NCBI GenBank assembly: GCA_041583495.1
Contig: JBFHFS010000018.1
Location: forward strand, 1 to 64,000
Direction: 5' to 3'
Length of the DNA stretch: 64,000 nt
From: JBFHFS01 sp041583495
Lineage (GTDB): Bacteria; Bacteroidota; Bacteroidia; Bacteroidales; Marinilabiliaceae
Shown here one piece after another: positions 33,461 through 43,606 of this stretch (positions within the stretch are counted from its first letter, which is position 1; each line of letters begins with the position of its first letter). The notes beneath the pieces are model-generated. The model was not told the origin of the DNA. It ran no database searches and saw only the letters and a list, made by a program, of their open reading frames with translations. The position numbers and the translations under genes were made by a program.

Positions 33461-33772
33461 TTAGTCTCAAACCCACCTTTTTCAGGGGATTTGGAAGGGG
33501 CCTAAGATTCACCCTTCCGGGATGAATACCAAACCTATTCCCAATCAGCCCGAAGGCTTTGGCAGGTTACACACAACACTTATCAGACCAATGGTTTAAG
33601 GATGAAACGAATTCTCTTTCCCGGGTAAGTTACATCCGCCCTTTATTAACAACTTAATTAGGACGAAACAACCAGGGTTGCGATACACAAAGGGTCCCGA
33701 ATTATCGGGAAACACCGGAGTAATGAGCAACATAGAGTTCCGTCCGGCCACTGAGAAACAAAATTTATTCGG
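33461..33772. other. Intergenic gap inside the RND operon
   Basis: 312 bases without a credible gene, hairpin or promoter box separate adaptor and pump. The pump may have its own promoter, but none is visible. Confidence 0.4.
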
Positions 33773-36700
33773 ATGAAAAATATAATATCCCTGTTTGTAA
33801 AGTATCCATTCTATGGGAAAATGGTAATACTGATACTGGTATTGCTGGGTGGCCTTTCGCTGTACAACATGCGCAAAGCCACCTTTCCATTGGTGGAATC
33901 AAAAGAAATTTCCGTATCGGTTTCTTATCCGGGGGCTACCCCAAAAGAGATGGACGAAGGGATTACCTCGTTAATTGAGAACAGCATACGGGGCATCTCG
34001 GGAATCAAGGAGTTTTCCTCTAAATCGTACGAAGGGTCCTCGTCGGTCACCGTTACCGCCCTAAATGGTTACGATATGGATGAGTTATTATCAGACGTAA
34101 AGAATGCCGTAGACGGTATTTCCAACTTCCCCTCGGCCGCCGAGCGTCCTATCGTTTCCAAAAACCGGGCAAAAGATATCGCCATGTTTATGTCCCTGAC
34201 CTCCAAGTCCAGTGATTTATTGGAGCTCAACAGCATGGCCAACCGTATTGAAGACGATTTATTAGCCACCGGTGAAATTTCTCAAATTACCATTCGTGGT
34301 GTTCCCAGCAAATTAGAGCTGGCCATTGAACTGGATGAGACCCAAATGCGCAGATACGACCTCACATTTAGTGACATACAGAGTGCCATCACCGCCAACA
34401 ACATCGACATCTCAGGTGGAACCATCCGAAATCCCAGGGAACAGATCAAGATCTTAAGCCGCAACCGGTCGGTATTACCCGATCATGTTAAAGGAATTGT
34501 TGTCAAAACAAATATTAACGGGCAACTCATAACCGTTGGAGATATTGCTTCGGTAAAACTTCAAACGCCCGAGGATCCGAGCAATGGCTATGTAGATAAA
34601 AAACCGACGGTTACTTTTATGATCCAGAAGCTGGCAAGTGAAGATCTGGAAGCCATTTCAAACATTTTAAACGATTACATTAAAACATTCAATGAGAAAG
34701 AGACTGATTTTAAATTAGCCGTTAAAATGGATTTCCTGACCTTAATCGACGGGCAATTATCCATCCTTATCAGTAATGGCATCCTGGGGGTAATTTTAGT
34801 GATCGTATTATTGTCGCTTCTTTTAAATATCCGCTTATCGCTTTGGGTGGCCTGGGGTATTCCGGCTTCCTTTCTGGGGATGTTTATCCTGGCCAACCTT
34901 TTTGGGGTAACCATCAACATGATCAGTCTCTTCGGAATGATCCTGATTATTGGAATTCTGGTCGATGACGGGGTGGTCATTGGCGAAAACGTATTCACAC
35001 ACTTCGAAAAGGGTAAGTCACCCCGTCGTGCAGCCATTGATGGAACCCTTGAAGTTTTGCCTGCCGTATTTACCTCGGCCATCACCACCATAATTGCCTT
35101 TTCGCCCTTATTCTTTATAGAAGGAACAATGGAAATGATGTTTGAAATGGCTTTCGTTGTAGTGGCTTGTTTGGTCTTTTCGTTGCTGGAAGCCATGTTT
35201 GTATTACCCGGCCATTTGGCTAATCCGAAAGTCTTGAAGCCACAAGACAACAAATCCTTTTATGGCAAATTACGCAAGAAACTGGATAAATATATATTTG
35301 GCCTGCGCGACAAGATTTATGCCCCATTTTTAGTATGGATACTGAACCACAAAGGGTTATCCTCAGCCGGAGTTACCTCGCTGATCATCATCACAATAGG
35401 ATTGATAGGAGGTGGAAAGATCGGATTTACCTTTTTCCCCCCTGCGCCTTCCGATATGTTTTCCATCGACCTGGCTTTAAAACCCGGGATAAATGAAGAG
35501 ATTACCAAAGAAACACTTTTTTATATCGAGGATAAGGCGTGGGAGGTAAATGCCGATTTAATGAAACAAAATGGCGATACCATCCCTTACATATCCTCCA
35601 TGAGTATATCCATGGGCAACTCATTTAGTTCCACCGAAAACGGGACCAATGCGGGGATGATCCGTGTATTCTTAAATCCCCTTGAAGACACACAGGTATC
35701 GGATGAACTGTTGAAACGCGAAATTTCGGCCAGGATTGGCGACCTGCCCGAAGCCTACAAGTTTGCGGTTGGCGCGTCGAACCGTTTTGGCGCCCCGGTT
35801 TCTCTTAGTTTGTTAGGCTACGACTACGACGATTTAGAGGCGGCAAAGGAGGAGCTGGAAGTGGAGCTGTCTAAAATGCCGGCCTTGTTTAACATTACCG
35901 ACAATAGCCAGATTGGAAGCCAGGAGTTGCGATTAAAACTGAAACCTGAGGCTTATGCCTTGGGCTTAACCACCAATTCGTTGATGACGGAGGTACGCCA
36001 GGGATTCTATGGTGCCTTATCCCAACGGATACAGGTAGGTAAAGATGAAATTTGGGTCTATGTGCGCTATGCACTCAGCAACCGCGAGAACTTTGGTCAA
36101 CTCGAAAATATGTTGATCCACACCACCAAAGGCAATTTCCCCCTGGGAAGAGTTGCAGAAATAACCACCGCGCGAAGCTTAAGTACCATCAATCATTTTA
36201 ATGGCAAACGCGAAATAAGAGTGGATGCCTACCAAAAAGACCAAACCCAATCGGTACCGGATATTCTGAGTTATATTGAATCGGAAATCTTACCGGCAAT
36301 ATCCAAGAAACACCCCGACATCACCTATATGCATCAGGGGCAGGAAAAAGACTCCAACGAGCAGTTAGGCAGCATGGTGCTCTATTTTGGCCTTGCCTTT
36401 TTTGTCATTGTCCTCATCATCATGATTTACTTTAAGTCGTTCCGCCAGGGGGTTTTGGTTACCGCCATGATTCCTTTAGGTATTATTGGAGCCATTTGGG
36501 GACATGCCATTCATGGGCAGCCCATCTCAATGATGAGTCTTTGGGGTATGGTGGCCTTATCGGGCGTAATCATTAATGACGCCATTGTATTTCTGGCCAA
36601 ATACAACCAAAACCTGGAAAAAGGCATGAAGATTTTTGACTCCGTGAAGGACGCCGGTCTGTCGCGCTTTAGAGCTATTCTGCTAACCACCATCACAACA

Positions 36701-36976
36701 ACGGCCGGGTTAATGCCCTTGATTCTGGAGAATAGTCCCGATGCACGAATGCTGATTCCCATGGCTATTTCCCTTGCCTACGGAATCCTGTTCGGAACCG
36801 TTTTTATCCTGATTATTTTACCGGTATTGGTGGTCCTCTCGAACCGGGCAGAGTTTGGGATTATGAAGTTGCGAACCTCTGAAATTCTGGAACCCGAAGA
36901 TATTGAAACAGCCGTCATCAATGCCAAAATTGAGGAAACACTCAGGATGAATATGGCTAAGGAGTTTGTTGATTAA
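33773..36976 (+). CDS. RND-family multidrug or metal efflux pump (AcrB/MexB-like)
   Basis: A 1067-residue protein of standard RND length. TM1 (about 12-30) is followed by a large porter loop (VSVSYPGATPKEMDEGI), then TM2-6 with LVDDGVVIGENVF carrying the paired Asp-containing TM4 proton relay. A second porter loop and TM8-12 follow, with a GVIINDAIVF segment in TM10. It drives drug or lipid export by proton antiport. The substrate is not readable; the sequence looks more like the HAE group than heavy-metal CzcA, because no HME-type motif is seen. Confidence 0.93.
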   Translation: MKNIISLFVKYPFYGKMVILILVLLGGLSLYNMRKATFPLVESKEISVSVSYPGATPKEMDEGITSLIENSIRGISGIKEFSSKSYEGSSSVTVTALNGYDMDELLSDVKNAVDGISNFPSAAERPIVSKNRAKDIAMFMSLTSKSSDLLELNSMANRIEDDLLATGEISQITIRGVPSKLELAIELDETQMRRYDLTFSDIQSAITANNIDISGGTIRNPREQIKILSRNRSVLPDHVKGIVVKTNINGQLITVGDIASVKLQTPEDPSNGYVDKKPTVTFMIQKLASEDLEAISNILNDYIKTFNEKETDFKLAVKMDFLTLIDGQLSILISNGILGVILVIVLLSLLLNIRLSLWVAWGIPASFLGMFILANLFGVTINMISLFGMILIIGILVDDGVVIGENVFTHFEKGKSPRRAAIDGTLEVLPAVFTSAITTIIAFSPLFFIEGTMEMMFEMAFVVVACLVFSLLEAMFVLPGHLANPKVLKPQDNKSFYGKLRKKLDKYIFGLRDKIYAPFLVWILNHKGLSSAGVTSLIIITIGLIGGGKIGFTFFPPAPSDMFSIDLALKPGINEEITKETLFYIEDKAWEVNADLMKQNGDTIPYISSMSISMGNSFSSTENGTNAGMIRVFLNPLEDTQVSDELLKREISARIGDLPEAYKFAVGASNRFGAPVSLSLLGYDYDDLEAAKEELEVELSKMPALFNITDNSQIGSQELRLKLKPEAYALGLTTNSLMTEVRQGFYGALSQRIQVGKDEIWVYVRYALSNRENFGQLENMLIHTTKGNFPLGRVAEITTARSLSTINHFNGKREIRVDAYQKDQTQSVPDILSYIESEILPAISKKHPDITYMHQGQEKDSNEQLGSMVLYFGLAFFVIVLIIMIYFKSFRQGVLVTAMIPLGIIGAIWGHAIHGQPISMMSLWGMVALSGVIINDAIVFLAKYNQNLEKGMKIFDSVKDAGLSRFRAILLTTITTTAGLMPLILENSPDARMLIPMAISLAYGILFGTVFILIILPVLVVLSNRAEFGIMKLRTSEILEPEDIETAVINAKIEETLRMNMAKEFVD

Positions 36977-37142
36977 TGCATTTCTGAACCCTTTCGCCAT
37001 AGAACGATCCCCCCAGGTAACCGTGTCAGGTCAGATCGGCAAACCTTCCTGGCAAATTTACGGAAAGCTTAGGATTGAGGCGCTTCGGTATTCTTAATTT
37101 GAATTGTGAAAACTACGCCCTTTGTGGCTTAAAAATATAAAC

Positions 37143-38435
37143 ATGAAAACGACAACAACCCTAATATTTTTCTTTCTTGGCCTTGGAGTAATCCGGGGTC
37201 AGGAACCCCTGTCCCTCTCCGACGCCATCAATATTGGATTAGAGAACAACTACGATTTACAGGTACAACGTAATTCAGAAAAAATTGCCGGCATCAACAA
37301 TTCCTGGGGAAATGCCGGTGCGTTACCAAGCATTAACTTCAGTGCCAGCGGTCGCGAAAATTACAACTATAACGACACGGAAAACTACCGCCAGCAAACC
37401 ATTTCTCCCGATGTGGATCTTAACTGGGTTCTCTTCGATGGCTTTTCGGCCCGCATCAACAAGCAAAAATTTGAGGAGCTGGAAAATCAATCCCAGGGCA
37501 ATACCGTTATACTGGTTGAAAACACCATTCAGGATATTATCCTGGCCTATAACAACTGCCTGTTACAAAAAAAGTTGGTAGAGGTCTATGAGGAATTAGC
37601 CAATTTATCTGAGGACCGCTATAAACGCACCCAAAACAGCCAGGCCATTGGCGCCACCACAACCTATACAAGTTTGCAGGCCAAGACCTCCATGTTAGAG
37701 GATAAATCGAGCCTGTTACAACAAAGGGTAAACTTCGAAAATGCCGTGCGTACGCTTAACTTTCAAATGGCCGTCGACAATCAAACCCAATGGAGTTTTA
37801 CCACCCCCCTGGAGGCCGATACCCCGGACTATAACTTAGAAAGCTTATCGGAAAAGCTGTTGCAAAACAACCAGACTCTAAAGAACCAATACATTTACCA
37901 AAGCATCGTAGCCAGGGAAATAGCCCTGGCAAAAAGTGCCTATTCGCCAACCCTGACCCTAAACTCAGGGATAGGCAATACCGATTGGGGACAGTATTAT
38001 TCGGGATCAACCCCCAATGTAACCCAGAACTACTCAGATGCCTACGTGGGTTTAACCTTGTCTTTCAATATTTTTAATGGTGGCATCCGTAAACGAAGTC
38101 TCGAAATTGCTAAAATAGGCCAGGAGTCGGCACAGGTTCAAACCCAACAGATGACACACAGCCTTAGCACCCAATTGCTGCAGATGTACAGTAGTTATGA
38201 GGTTCAAAAAACCGTATTGGAGTTGACCAATGAGCAGGAAGAGGCGGCTAAACTGAACTTAGAGTTATCGGCAGAAAAGTTACAAAATGGAACCATCAAC
38301 TCATTCAATTACCGCGATGTACAAATCGCTTACATGAATGCGGCCATATCAAAATACCGTGCCATCTATAACCTGGTGGAGTCGAACACCGATCTCCAAA
38401 GAATTACCGGAGGGATCATCAGTGAGTATGAATAG
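37143..38435 (+). CDS. TolC-family outer-membrane channel
   Basis: A 430-residue protein with a signal peptide (about 1-19, ending VIRGQ). Two OEP repeats follow: the first opens PLSLSDAINIGLENNYDLQV and the second continues with REIALAKSAYSPTLTL. Long helical segments rich in Gln and Asn form the periplasmic tunnel. It completes the tripartite pump with the genes at 32348 and 33773. ATG 37143 opens the signal peptide; a TTG seven codons earlier is rejected. Confidence 0.92.
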   Translation: MKTTTTLIFFFLGLGVIRGQEPLSLSDAINIGLENNYDLQVQRNSEKIAGINNSWGNAGALPSINFSASGRENYNYNDTENYRQQTISPDVDLNWVLFDGFSARINKQKFEELENQSQGNTVILVENTIQDIILAYNNCLLQKKLVEVYEELANLSEDRYKRTQNSQAIGATTTYTSLQAKTSMLEDKSSLLQQRVNFENAVRTLNFQMAVDNQTQWSFTTPLEADTPDYNLESLSEKLLQNNQTLKNQYIYQSIVAREIALAKSAYSPTLTLNSGIGNTDWGQYYSGSTPNVTQNYSDAYVGLTLSFNIFNGGIRKRSLEIAKIGQESAQVQTQQMTHSLSTQLLQMYSSYEVQKTVLELTNEQEEAAKLNLELSAEKLQNGTINSFNYRDVQIAYMNAAISKYRAIYNLVESNTDLQRITGGIISEYE

Positions 38436-38975
38436 CCTTAAAGGCATTTTTTTCAGCTGGTAATTCGATTAAAAATTGTTTTTAGGGCGTGCAGATGTCT
38501 GCTGTTTCCATGAACACCACCCTGAACATGACCCCAACCACGGGAGAGAACCCTCGCGGAAACAAAAATCTATTCCGCGCGGGCATATTATAATTTTCCC
38601 TTCCAGGGTGTTGTTTCACAATTGCCTTTCCAGCCAGGGCGTTGCCTTGAGCTGAGAGATGAATGGTCCTTTCAGGTCGAAATGGAGATTAATGCAGAAC
38701 CACTTAAGACACTGGAGCCAAATAGACTGATGGATAGCGTCTTAATGAAATTTCAGGATCTTTTATTGGCCCTATTAAGTCCCGGCCGGTATAGAAAAAA
38801 AATATACCTTTGGGTTTCACTTGAAAACAAGATTGGTCGGTGAATGAACAATCCAATTCAACGGGCACCTTTCCATTTCCCAACTGGATAAAATAAAACC
38901 GGGATTTTTCCAATAGATTATATCTGCCAATATCCTGGTTGTTAGGGTCTGGGACCGCCCAATCGCTTAGTTAGG
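38436..38975. other. Intergenic stretch
   Basis: 540 bases without a convincing gene. A 73-codon plus-strand frame at 38622 starts with TTG, has no recognisable motif and is rejected. TACCTTTG at 38805-38812 matches the -7 consensus but lies 163 bases before the next ATG and lacks a -33 partner. Confidence 0.35.
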
Positions 38976-40145
38976 ATGCAAAAAGAACCATCGAAAAAAA
39001 AATTTCAAGGGGGTAAGGTGATGCTCGTCGCGGCCTCCCACATGTTGCATGACATCTATTCCTCTTTTTTGGCCCCATTAAGGCCTTTGCTGATCGAGAA
39101 ATTTGGGGTTACACTGGCCATGGCCTCCATCTGGGATCTTATCATGCGCATCCCCTGGTTTTTGAACCCCTTCATTGGCATCCTGGCCGAAAGAACTGCC
39201 GCCCGCTATTTCATCATCGTCGCACCCGCCATCACTTCAATATGCATGAGCCTTTTAGGGGTGGCTCCCTCCTTTGGCATTATATCCATATTGCTGTTTA
39301 CGATGGGCATCAGCAGCGCTGCTTTTCATGTGCCGGCACCCACTATGGTCAAACGTCTGTCGGGCCGGTATACCGGCCGGGGCATGAGCTTTTATATGTT
39401 CGGAGGAGAACTGGCGCGCACCGCCGGCCCCTTAATCATCACCGCTACCGTTTCGTACTGGGGCCTTGAAGGAACCTGGCGGCTTATTCCGCTGGGTTTA
39501 ATTGCTTCCCTTATTCTATTCTTTAAACTCAGAAATATTACTATATCCGATGAGTTTAAACGGAAAAGCGCCCAAAAGGGGAAGGAATGGCCAACCCTGA
39601 AAAAATACCTCCCCTTTTTTCTGGTGCTCATTGGCTACACCCTGTTCAGAGCCATCATGAAATCAGGATTAACCGCCTTTTTGCCTACCTTCTATTATTC
39701 CGAAAGAGGCGAAAGCCTGTGGTTTGCCAATTCGGCTCTGGCAGTATTTCAGCTGGCAGGCGCCCTGGGAACAATTTTGGCAGGCAGCATCTCCGACAGG
39801 ATAGGCCGCAGAACCACCTTGCTGATAATAAGCCTGATGTCACCCGTTATGATGTTCCTGTTTATCAACGCCCAGGGCTGGCTCTCCTTTGTGTTTCTGA
39901 TCCTGTTGGGTTTTTTTGTCTTTGCCCCCGGCCCCGTGCTGATCGCCCTGGTACAGGACCGGTCGAAAGAGTTGCCCGTATTTATGAACAGTATTTACAT
40001 GACCATCAGCTTTATTTCGGCCGCCTCGGCCGTGTTTTTTGCAGGCCTGATGGGCGACTGGCTCGGTCTGGAAAAGACTTACCTCATCTCGTCAATCCTG
40101 GCTCTGGGCTCCATCCCTTTTGCGCTGTGGTTGAAAAAGGAATAG
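38976..40145 (+). CDS. MFS transporter (fosmidomycin-resistance-like group)
   Basis: A 389-residue protein with twelve predicted helices. The early loop has LMRIPWFLNPFIGILAERTA in place of the usual motif A, and SISDRIGRRTT is a good motif A in the second half. HMLHDIYSSFLAPLRPLL at the start of TM1 resembles Fsr-type permeases. It would be a drug or metabolite/H+ antiporter. It may also belong to the adjacent amino-sugar unit, but the 330-base gap and a hairpin at 40269 separate them. Confidence 0.82.
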   Translation: MQKEPSKKKFQGGKVMLVAASHMLHDIYSSFLAPLRPLLIEKFGVTLAMASIWDLIMRIPWFLNPFIGILAERTAARYFIIVAPAITSICMSLLGVAPSFGIISILLFTMGISSAAFHVPAPTMVKRLSGRYTGRGMSFYMFGGELARTAGPLIITATVSYWGLEGTWRLIPLGLIASLILFFKLRNITISDEFKRKSAQKGKEWPTLKKYLPFFLVLIGYTLFRAIMKSGLTAFLPTFYYSERGESLWFANSALAVFQLAGALGTILAGSISDRIGRRTTLLIISLMSPVMMFLFINAQGWLSFVFLILLGFFVFAPGPVLIALVQDRSKELPVFMNSIYMTISFISAASAVFFAGLMGDWLGLEKTYLISSILALGSIPFALWLKKE

Positions 40146-40268
40146 ACCCCGCAGTTTATATTCCTGATTGGTTTAGGGGCCTTGATTTTTCCAGGCCACC
40201 CACTCTTTATTAAAAATTTTGAGACGACCCAGTCGCTATTTAAAATATTTAATTAAATTTGAAAAGAC

Positions 40269-40290
40269 AATCCCGCTCACGCGGGATTTT
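40269..40290 (+). terminator. Hairpin with short T-tail after the MFS gene
   Basis: A perfect 8-bp stem AATCCCGC / GCGGGATT with a TCAC loop is followed by TT and then GG. It is a plausible weak terminator in the 330-base gap between the MFS gene and the ROK-MurQ gene. Nothing else was found in that gap. Confidence 0.5.
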
Positions 40291-40475
40291 GGTTAATAAA
40301 GTGTCCCTTTTCCGGTCAAAAAAAGATCTTTACCAACAGCACCGAACTAAGAAAATTGTGAAGAACGCCTCCCGGAGTGGCGGCCGGAGCTATGGGCGAG
40401 AGAAAAAAATATTGTTTAAAACAAAACGATTGGCTCAGGAATTATCCGGATTTCAAAAAATCTAATACACTGCAA

Positions 40476-42212
40476 ATGAAGTATATCGGAATTGACATTG
40501 GTGGCACCTGGATTAAAGGCACCCTTGTAGATGAATCCTTCTTTCATCATGGACGATTAAAGGAGTCGAGCCATATTGAAATTAAGAAAGTAAGGAGTTC
40601 TCTTCATGAGCACACCACCCCGGGTGAATTAACAAAAGCCTTAAAAGAACTGATCGCATGCTTTGGCACCAGCAGCAGCCAAATCAAAGGGCTGGGCATT
40701 TCCACCGCAGGAATTGTTAACTACCAGGGCACAAAGGTCCTTAAGGCGGCAAAGCATCTGAATGTTTTAAAAACCAATATCTGGAAAAAAGAGCTGGAAC
40801 AACAGTTAGGGTGTAGTGTGATTCTGATAAACGATGCAGATGCAACGGCCATAGGAATTGCGGAGCTGGGACTTCTTACAGGGAGCCAATCGGTGGGTAT
40901 CATGCCCATCGGCACGGGCCTTGGCTTTACCGTTTGGCGCAACGGCCGAAGATGGAGACCTGGAAAAATGCTTAACCTCCTGGGGAGCATCCGAACGCCT
41001 TCCGGATTCTATGACCAAATTGCAAGCGCCTCCAGGCTTGCCTCTGAAGATCCCGAAAACAACTTAATTGAAGTTTTAACGAAGGATAAGCACCAAAAAG
41101 CCCGGGAAGATTATCTTCTTAACCTGGCAAAAATCATCAACACAGCAGCCATCATATATAACCTCGACAAGGTAATGATTTGCGGAGGGATCGCCAATGC
41201 GGTTGCGGCCTGTGACTATCCACTGGAAACCAAAATCAATTCCCTGCTGGCCCAACAACAGGTTGAACTGGACAAGGTAATTGGTGCCTCGGTTGTAAAA
41301 GAGGGGAACAGGCTTCAACTCATTGGGGCTCTATCACTGGCGAAAGCGGAGTCGACAGCCAATGAGATGAAGGTTTTACCCGCCTATTCCTCCATTCCTA
41401 CGGAAACACCCTATCAGAAGAACCTACAACTACAGGAATTATCCACTTCGGAGATTGTAAAACTCCTATGGACCGCCGAACAGGAGGCCGGGAGCAGACT
41501 CGGAGAGAGTTTCCCATACATCGAACAAGCCATTGATGAAATCTCTGAAAGGGTGAGCAAAGGAGGCCGGATTATCTACGTGGGTTCCGGCACCAGCGGC
41601 AGGGTTGCAGCCATGGATACCGTTGAAATACCTTGCACCTATGGTTTCCCGGAAGATAGAATCATCACACTCATTGCCGGGGGGGTGGCCGATGCCTCCA
41701 TCGAGATCGAATCGGATTTTGAGGAAGACGCCAGTTCGGTTCCCGAGATGTTACTGCTTAACATTACCGACCAGGATACGGTGATTGGCATCTCGGCCAG
41801 TGGCATGGCCTACTACGTGCAGTCGGCACTGGCTCAGGCAAAAGAAAGAGGGGCCTACTCCGTATTGATCCAAAGCCAGGAAGCCCGTGAAAAGTTGCCG
41901 TTTTGCGACATGGTAATCCCCCTGAACTCAGGCTATGAGGTGGTGGCAGGCTCCACAAGAATGAAAGCGGGAACCGCCACAAAGAAAATATTGAATTTCA
42001 TCTCCTCCACGGTAATGATAAAACAGGGCAAAGTAGCCGGCTGTTACATGGTGGATGTGGCCTGCATCAATAGTAAATTAATAAGCAGGGCTCAAAGTAT
42101 TTTGAAAACGCTGTTCAACATGGATGCCAACGAAGCGCTTGAGATGCTCAGGAAAGAAAACATGAACCTTGCCCGGGTGATCCGGCGTATTCAACAAAAC
42201 CAAAACGCTTAA
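40476..42212 (+). CDS. ROK-family sugar kinase fused to MurNAc-6-phosphate etherase (MurQ-like)
   Basis: A 578-residue two-domain enzyme. Residues 1 to about 290 form a ROK/hexokinase-fold kinase: phosphate-1 motif GIDIGGTWIKGT, then LINDADATAIG with the catalytic Asp. The usual ROK zinc cluster (CxCGxxGC) is absent. Residues from about 305 form a MurQ-type SIS domain: LSTSEIVKLLWTAEQEAG, YVGSGTSGRVAAMDTVE, ISASGMAYYVQSAL and AGSTRMKAGTATKKILN. The catalytic Glu positions (VEIPCTYG and the SIEIE stretch) look retained. Together they could phosphorylate MurNAc and cleave its lactyl ether to GlcNAc-6-P; the kinase substrate is inferred. ATG 40476 is chosen because the motif begins there. Confidence 0.85.
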   Translation: MKYIGIDIGGTWIKGTLVDESFFHHGRLKESSHIEIKKVRSSLHEHTTPGELTKALKELIACFGTSSSQIKGLGISTAGIVNYQGTKVLKAAKHLNVLKTNIWKKELEQQLGCSVILINDADATAIGIAELGLLTGSQSVGIMPIGTGLGFTVWRNGRRWRPGKMLNLLGSIRTPSGFYDQIASASRLASEDPENNLIEVLTKDKHQKAREDYLLNLAKIINTAAIIYNLDKVMICGGIANAVAACDYPLETKINSLLAQQQVELDKVIGASVVKEGNRLQLIGALSLAKAESTANEMKVLPAYSSIPTETPYQKNLQLQELSTSEIVKLLWTAEQEAGSRLGESFPYIEQAIDEISERVSKGGRIIYVGSGTSGRVAAMDTVEIPCTYGFPEDRIITLIAGGVADASIEIESDFEEDASSVPEMLLLNITDQDTVIGISASGMAYYVQSALAQAKERGAYSVLIQSQEAREKLPFCDMVIPLNSGYEVVAGSTRMKAGTATKKILNFISSTVMIKQGKVAGCYMVDVACINSKLISRAQSILKTLFNMDANEALEMLRKENMNLARVIRRIQQNQNA

Positions 42213-42213
42213 T

Positions 42214-43428
42214 ATGTCTAACCTACACAGCACTGAGAAATGGAAGGGTTTTATTCTTCCTTTGATGATTATTGCCTCAATGTTTTCGGTATTGGGGTTC
42301 GCGGTGGGGATAAATGCCTTTTTTGTCCCTTTCGTCAAGGCTGCCTTCCAAATTAGCACTGCCGGATCGTATCTGGTTACCACGGCAACTTTTTCTGCCT
42401 TTGTTCTTTTTGGGATTCCCTCGGGTAAGATTCTTCAAAAAGCCGGCTATAAAAGATCCATGTTTTTTTCTTTTATGTTGATGGCCCTGGGAATGTTTTT
42501 ACTCATCCCATCTGCCAAATGGGTGAGTTTTCCCATCTTTCTGTTTGCCCTATTTGTAAACGGGATGGGTCAAACGCTGCTGAATGCGGCCGTGAATCCC
42601 TACGTAACGATTCTTGGTCCCGGGCAAAGCGCAGCCAGGAGAATAAGCATTATGGGCATGTGCAATAAGATATCGTTTGGTCTGGCGCCAATCGTCCTGG
42701 CCATTTTTATGGACACGGTACAGGTTCAGCTAAACGATGTCATCATCCCATTTTACGTAATAACGGGCATCTTAATTCTTTTAGGAGTACTCGCCTATTT
42801 CGCTCCCCTCCCCGAGGTAAAGGCAAGCGGTGAAGTGGAGACGGACCTTTCATCCGATAAGGCCGGCTCAAACACAAGCCTCCTTCAATTTCCGCATCTT
42901 TTGCTGGGTGCTTTGGGTATATTCCTTTATGTTGGCGCCGAAAATATCGTATTGGTTTCTATCATCGATTATGCCATCGAATTAGGCTTGCCCTCGCCCG
43001 AAAAATATACCTTTTATACTTCTGTAGGATATATTTTGGGCTATTTATCAGGAATCATTTTAATTCCCAGAATAGTATCCCAGATAACCGCCATGAAGAT
43101 TTGCTCTTTCCTGGGCCTGCTATCCATCGTACTGGCAACTTCCCTGCCGGGAAAAGTCTCTGTGTTATTTGTGGCTGTTCTGGGATTGGCCAATTCACTA
43201 ATATGGCCGGCCATTTGGCCGCTGGCACTTGCCGGGTTGGGCAAATTAACCAAAAAAGGATCCTCGTTACTGGTAATGGGCATTGCCGGAGGTGGTCTGC
43301 TCCCTCCTGTCATCGGCCTTCTAAAAGATCACCTGTCATCTTATCAACAAGCCTACTGGATGTTGTTTCCCGTCTATCTTTTCTTTCTTTTTTACGCCTA
43401 CAAAGGATACAAAATCAGAAAAGCATAA
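42214..43428 (+). CDS. FucP/NagP-type sugar MFS transporter
   Basis: A 404-residue, twelve-helix MFS protein. The TM1 lead has GFAVGINAFFVPFVKAAF, and NGMGQTLLNAAVNPYVT is the feature that defines the FucP group of sugar:H+ symporters. In Bacteroidota these import fucose, GlcNAc, glucose and similar sugars. The gene starts one base after the stop of the ROK-MurQ fusion, so it very likely imports the substrate of that enzyme, probably MurNAc or a related amino sugar. Confidence 0.85.
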   Translation: MSNLHSTEKWKGFILPLMIIASMFSVLGFAVGINAFFVPFVKAAFQISTAGSYLVTTATFSAFVLFGIPSGKILQKAGYKRSMFFSFMLMALGMFLLIPSAKWVSFPIFLFALFVNGMGQTLLNAAVNPYVTILGPGQSAARRISIMGMCNKISFGLAPIVLAIFMDTVQVQLNDVIIPFYVITGILILLGVLAYFAPLPEVKASGEVETDLSSDKAGSNTSLLQFPHLLLGALGIFLYVGAENIVLVSIIDYAIELGLPSPEKYTFYTSVGYILGYLSGIILIPRIVSQITAMKICSFLGLLSIVLATSLPGKVSVLFVAVLGLANSLIWPAIWPLALAGLGKLTKKGSSLLVMGIAGGGLLPPVIGLLKDHLSSYQQAYWMLFPVYLFFLFYAYKGYKIRKA

Positions 43429-43606
43429 AAGGTGAACGGGTGAATATATTCATGTAGGAACAACCTTCCTGTGGATATTGATCTTACGGTTTTTTGGCGG
43501 ATTTACTTTTTATCTGAGAGATCAGGATTTCCATTTGATGACCTGAGTTGGCGTTTTAAAATGGTTCTCCCATTTGGATAGAACCGCTACAGACACACAG
43601 CCAGGC

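Noticed and set aside
34675..35253. 192-codon open frame on the minus strand inside the RND pump gene
   Set aside because: It is antisense to a full-length, motif-complete RND gene, is Ser/Ile/Arg-rich, and has no recognisable domain; it is a shadow of codon use.
39587..40213. 208-codon plus-strand frame overlapping the MFS gene
   Set aside because: It shares the strand with a complete twelve-helix MFS gene in another frame; the translation has no membrane pattern or domain.
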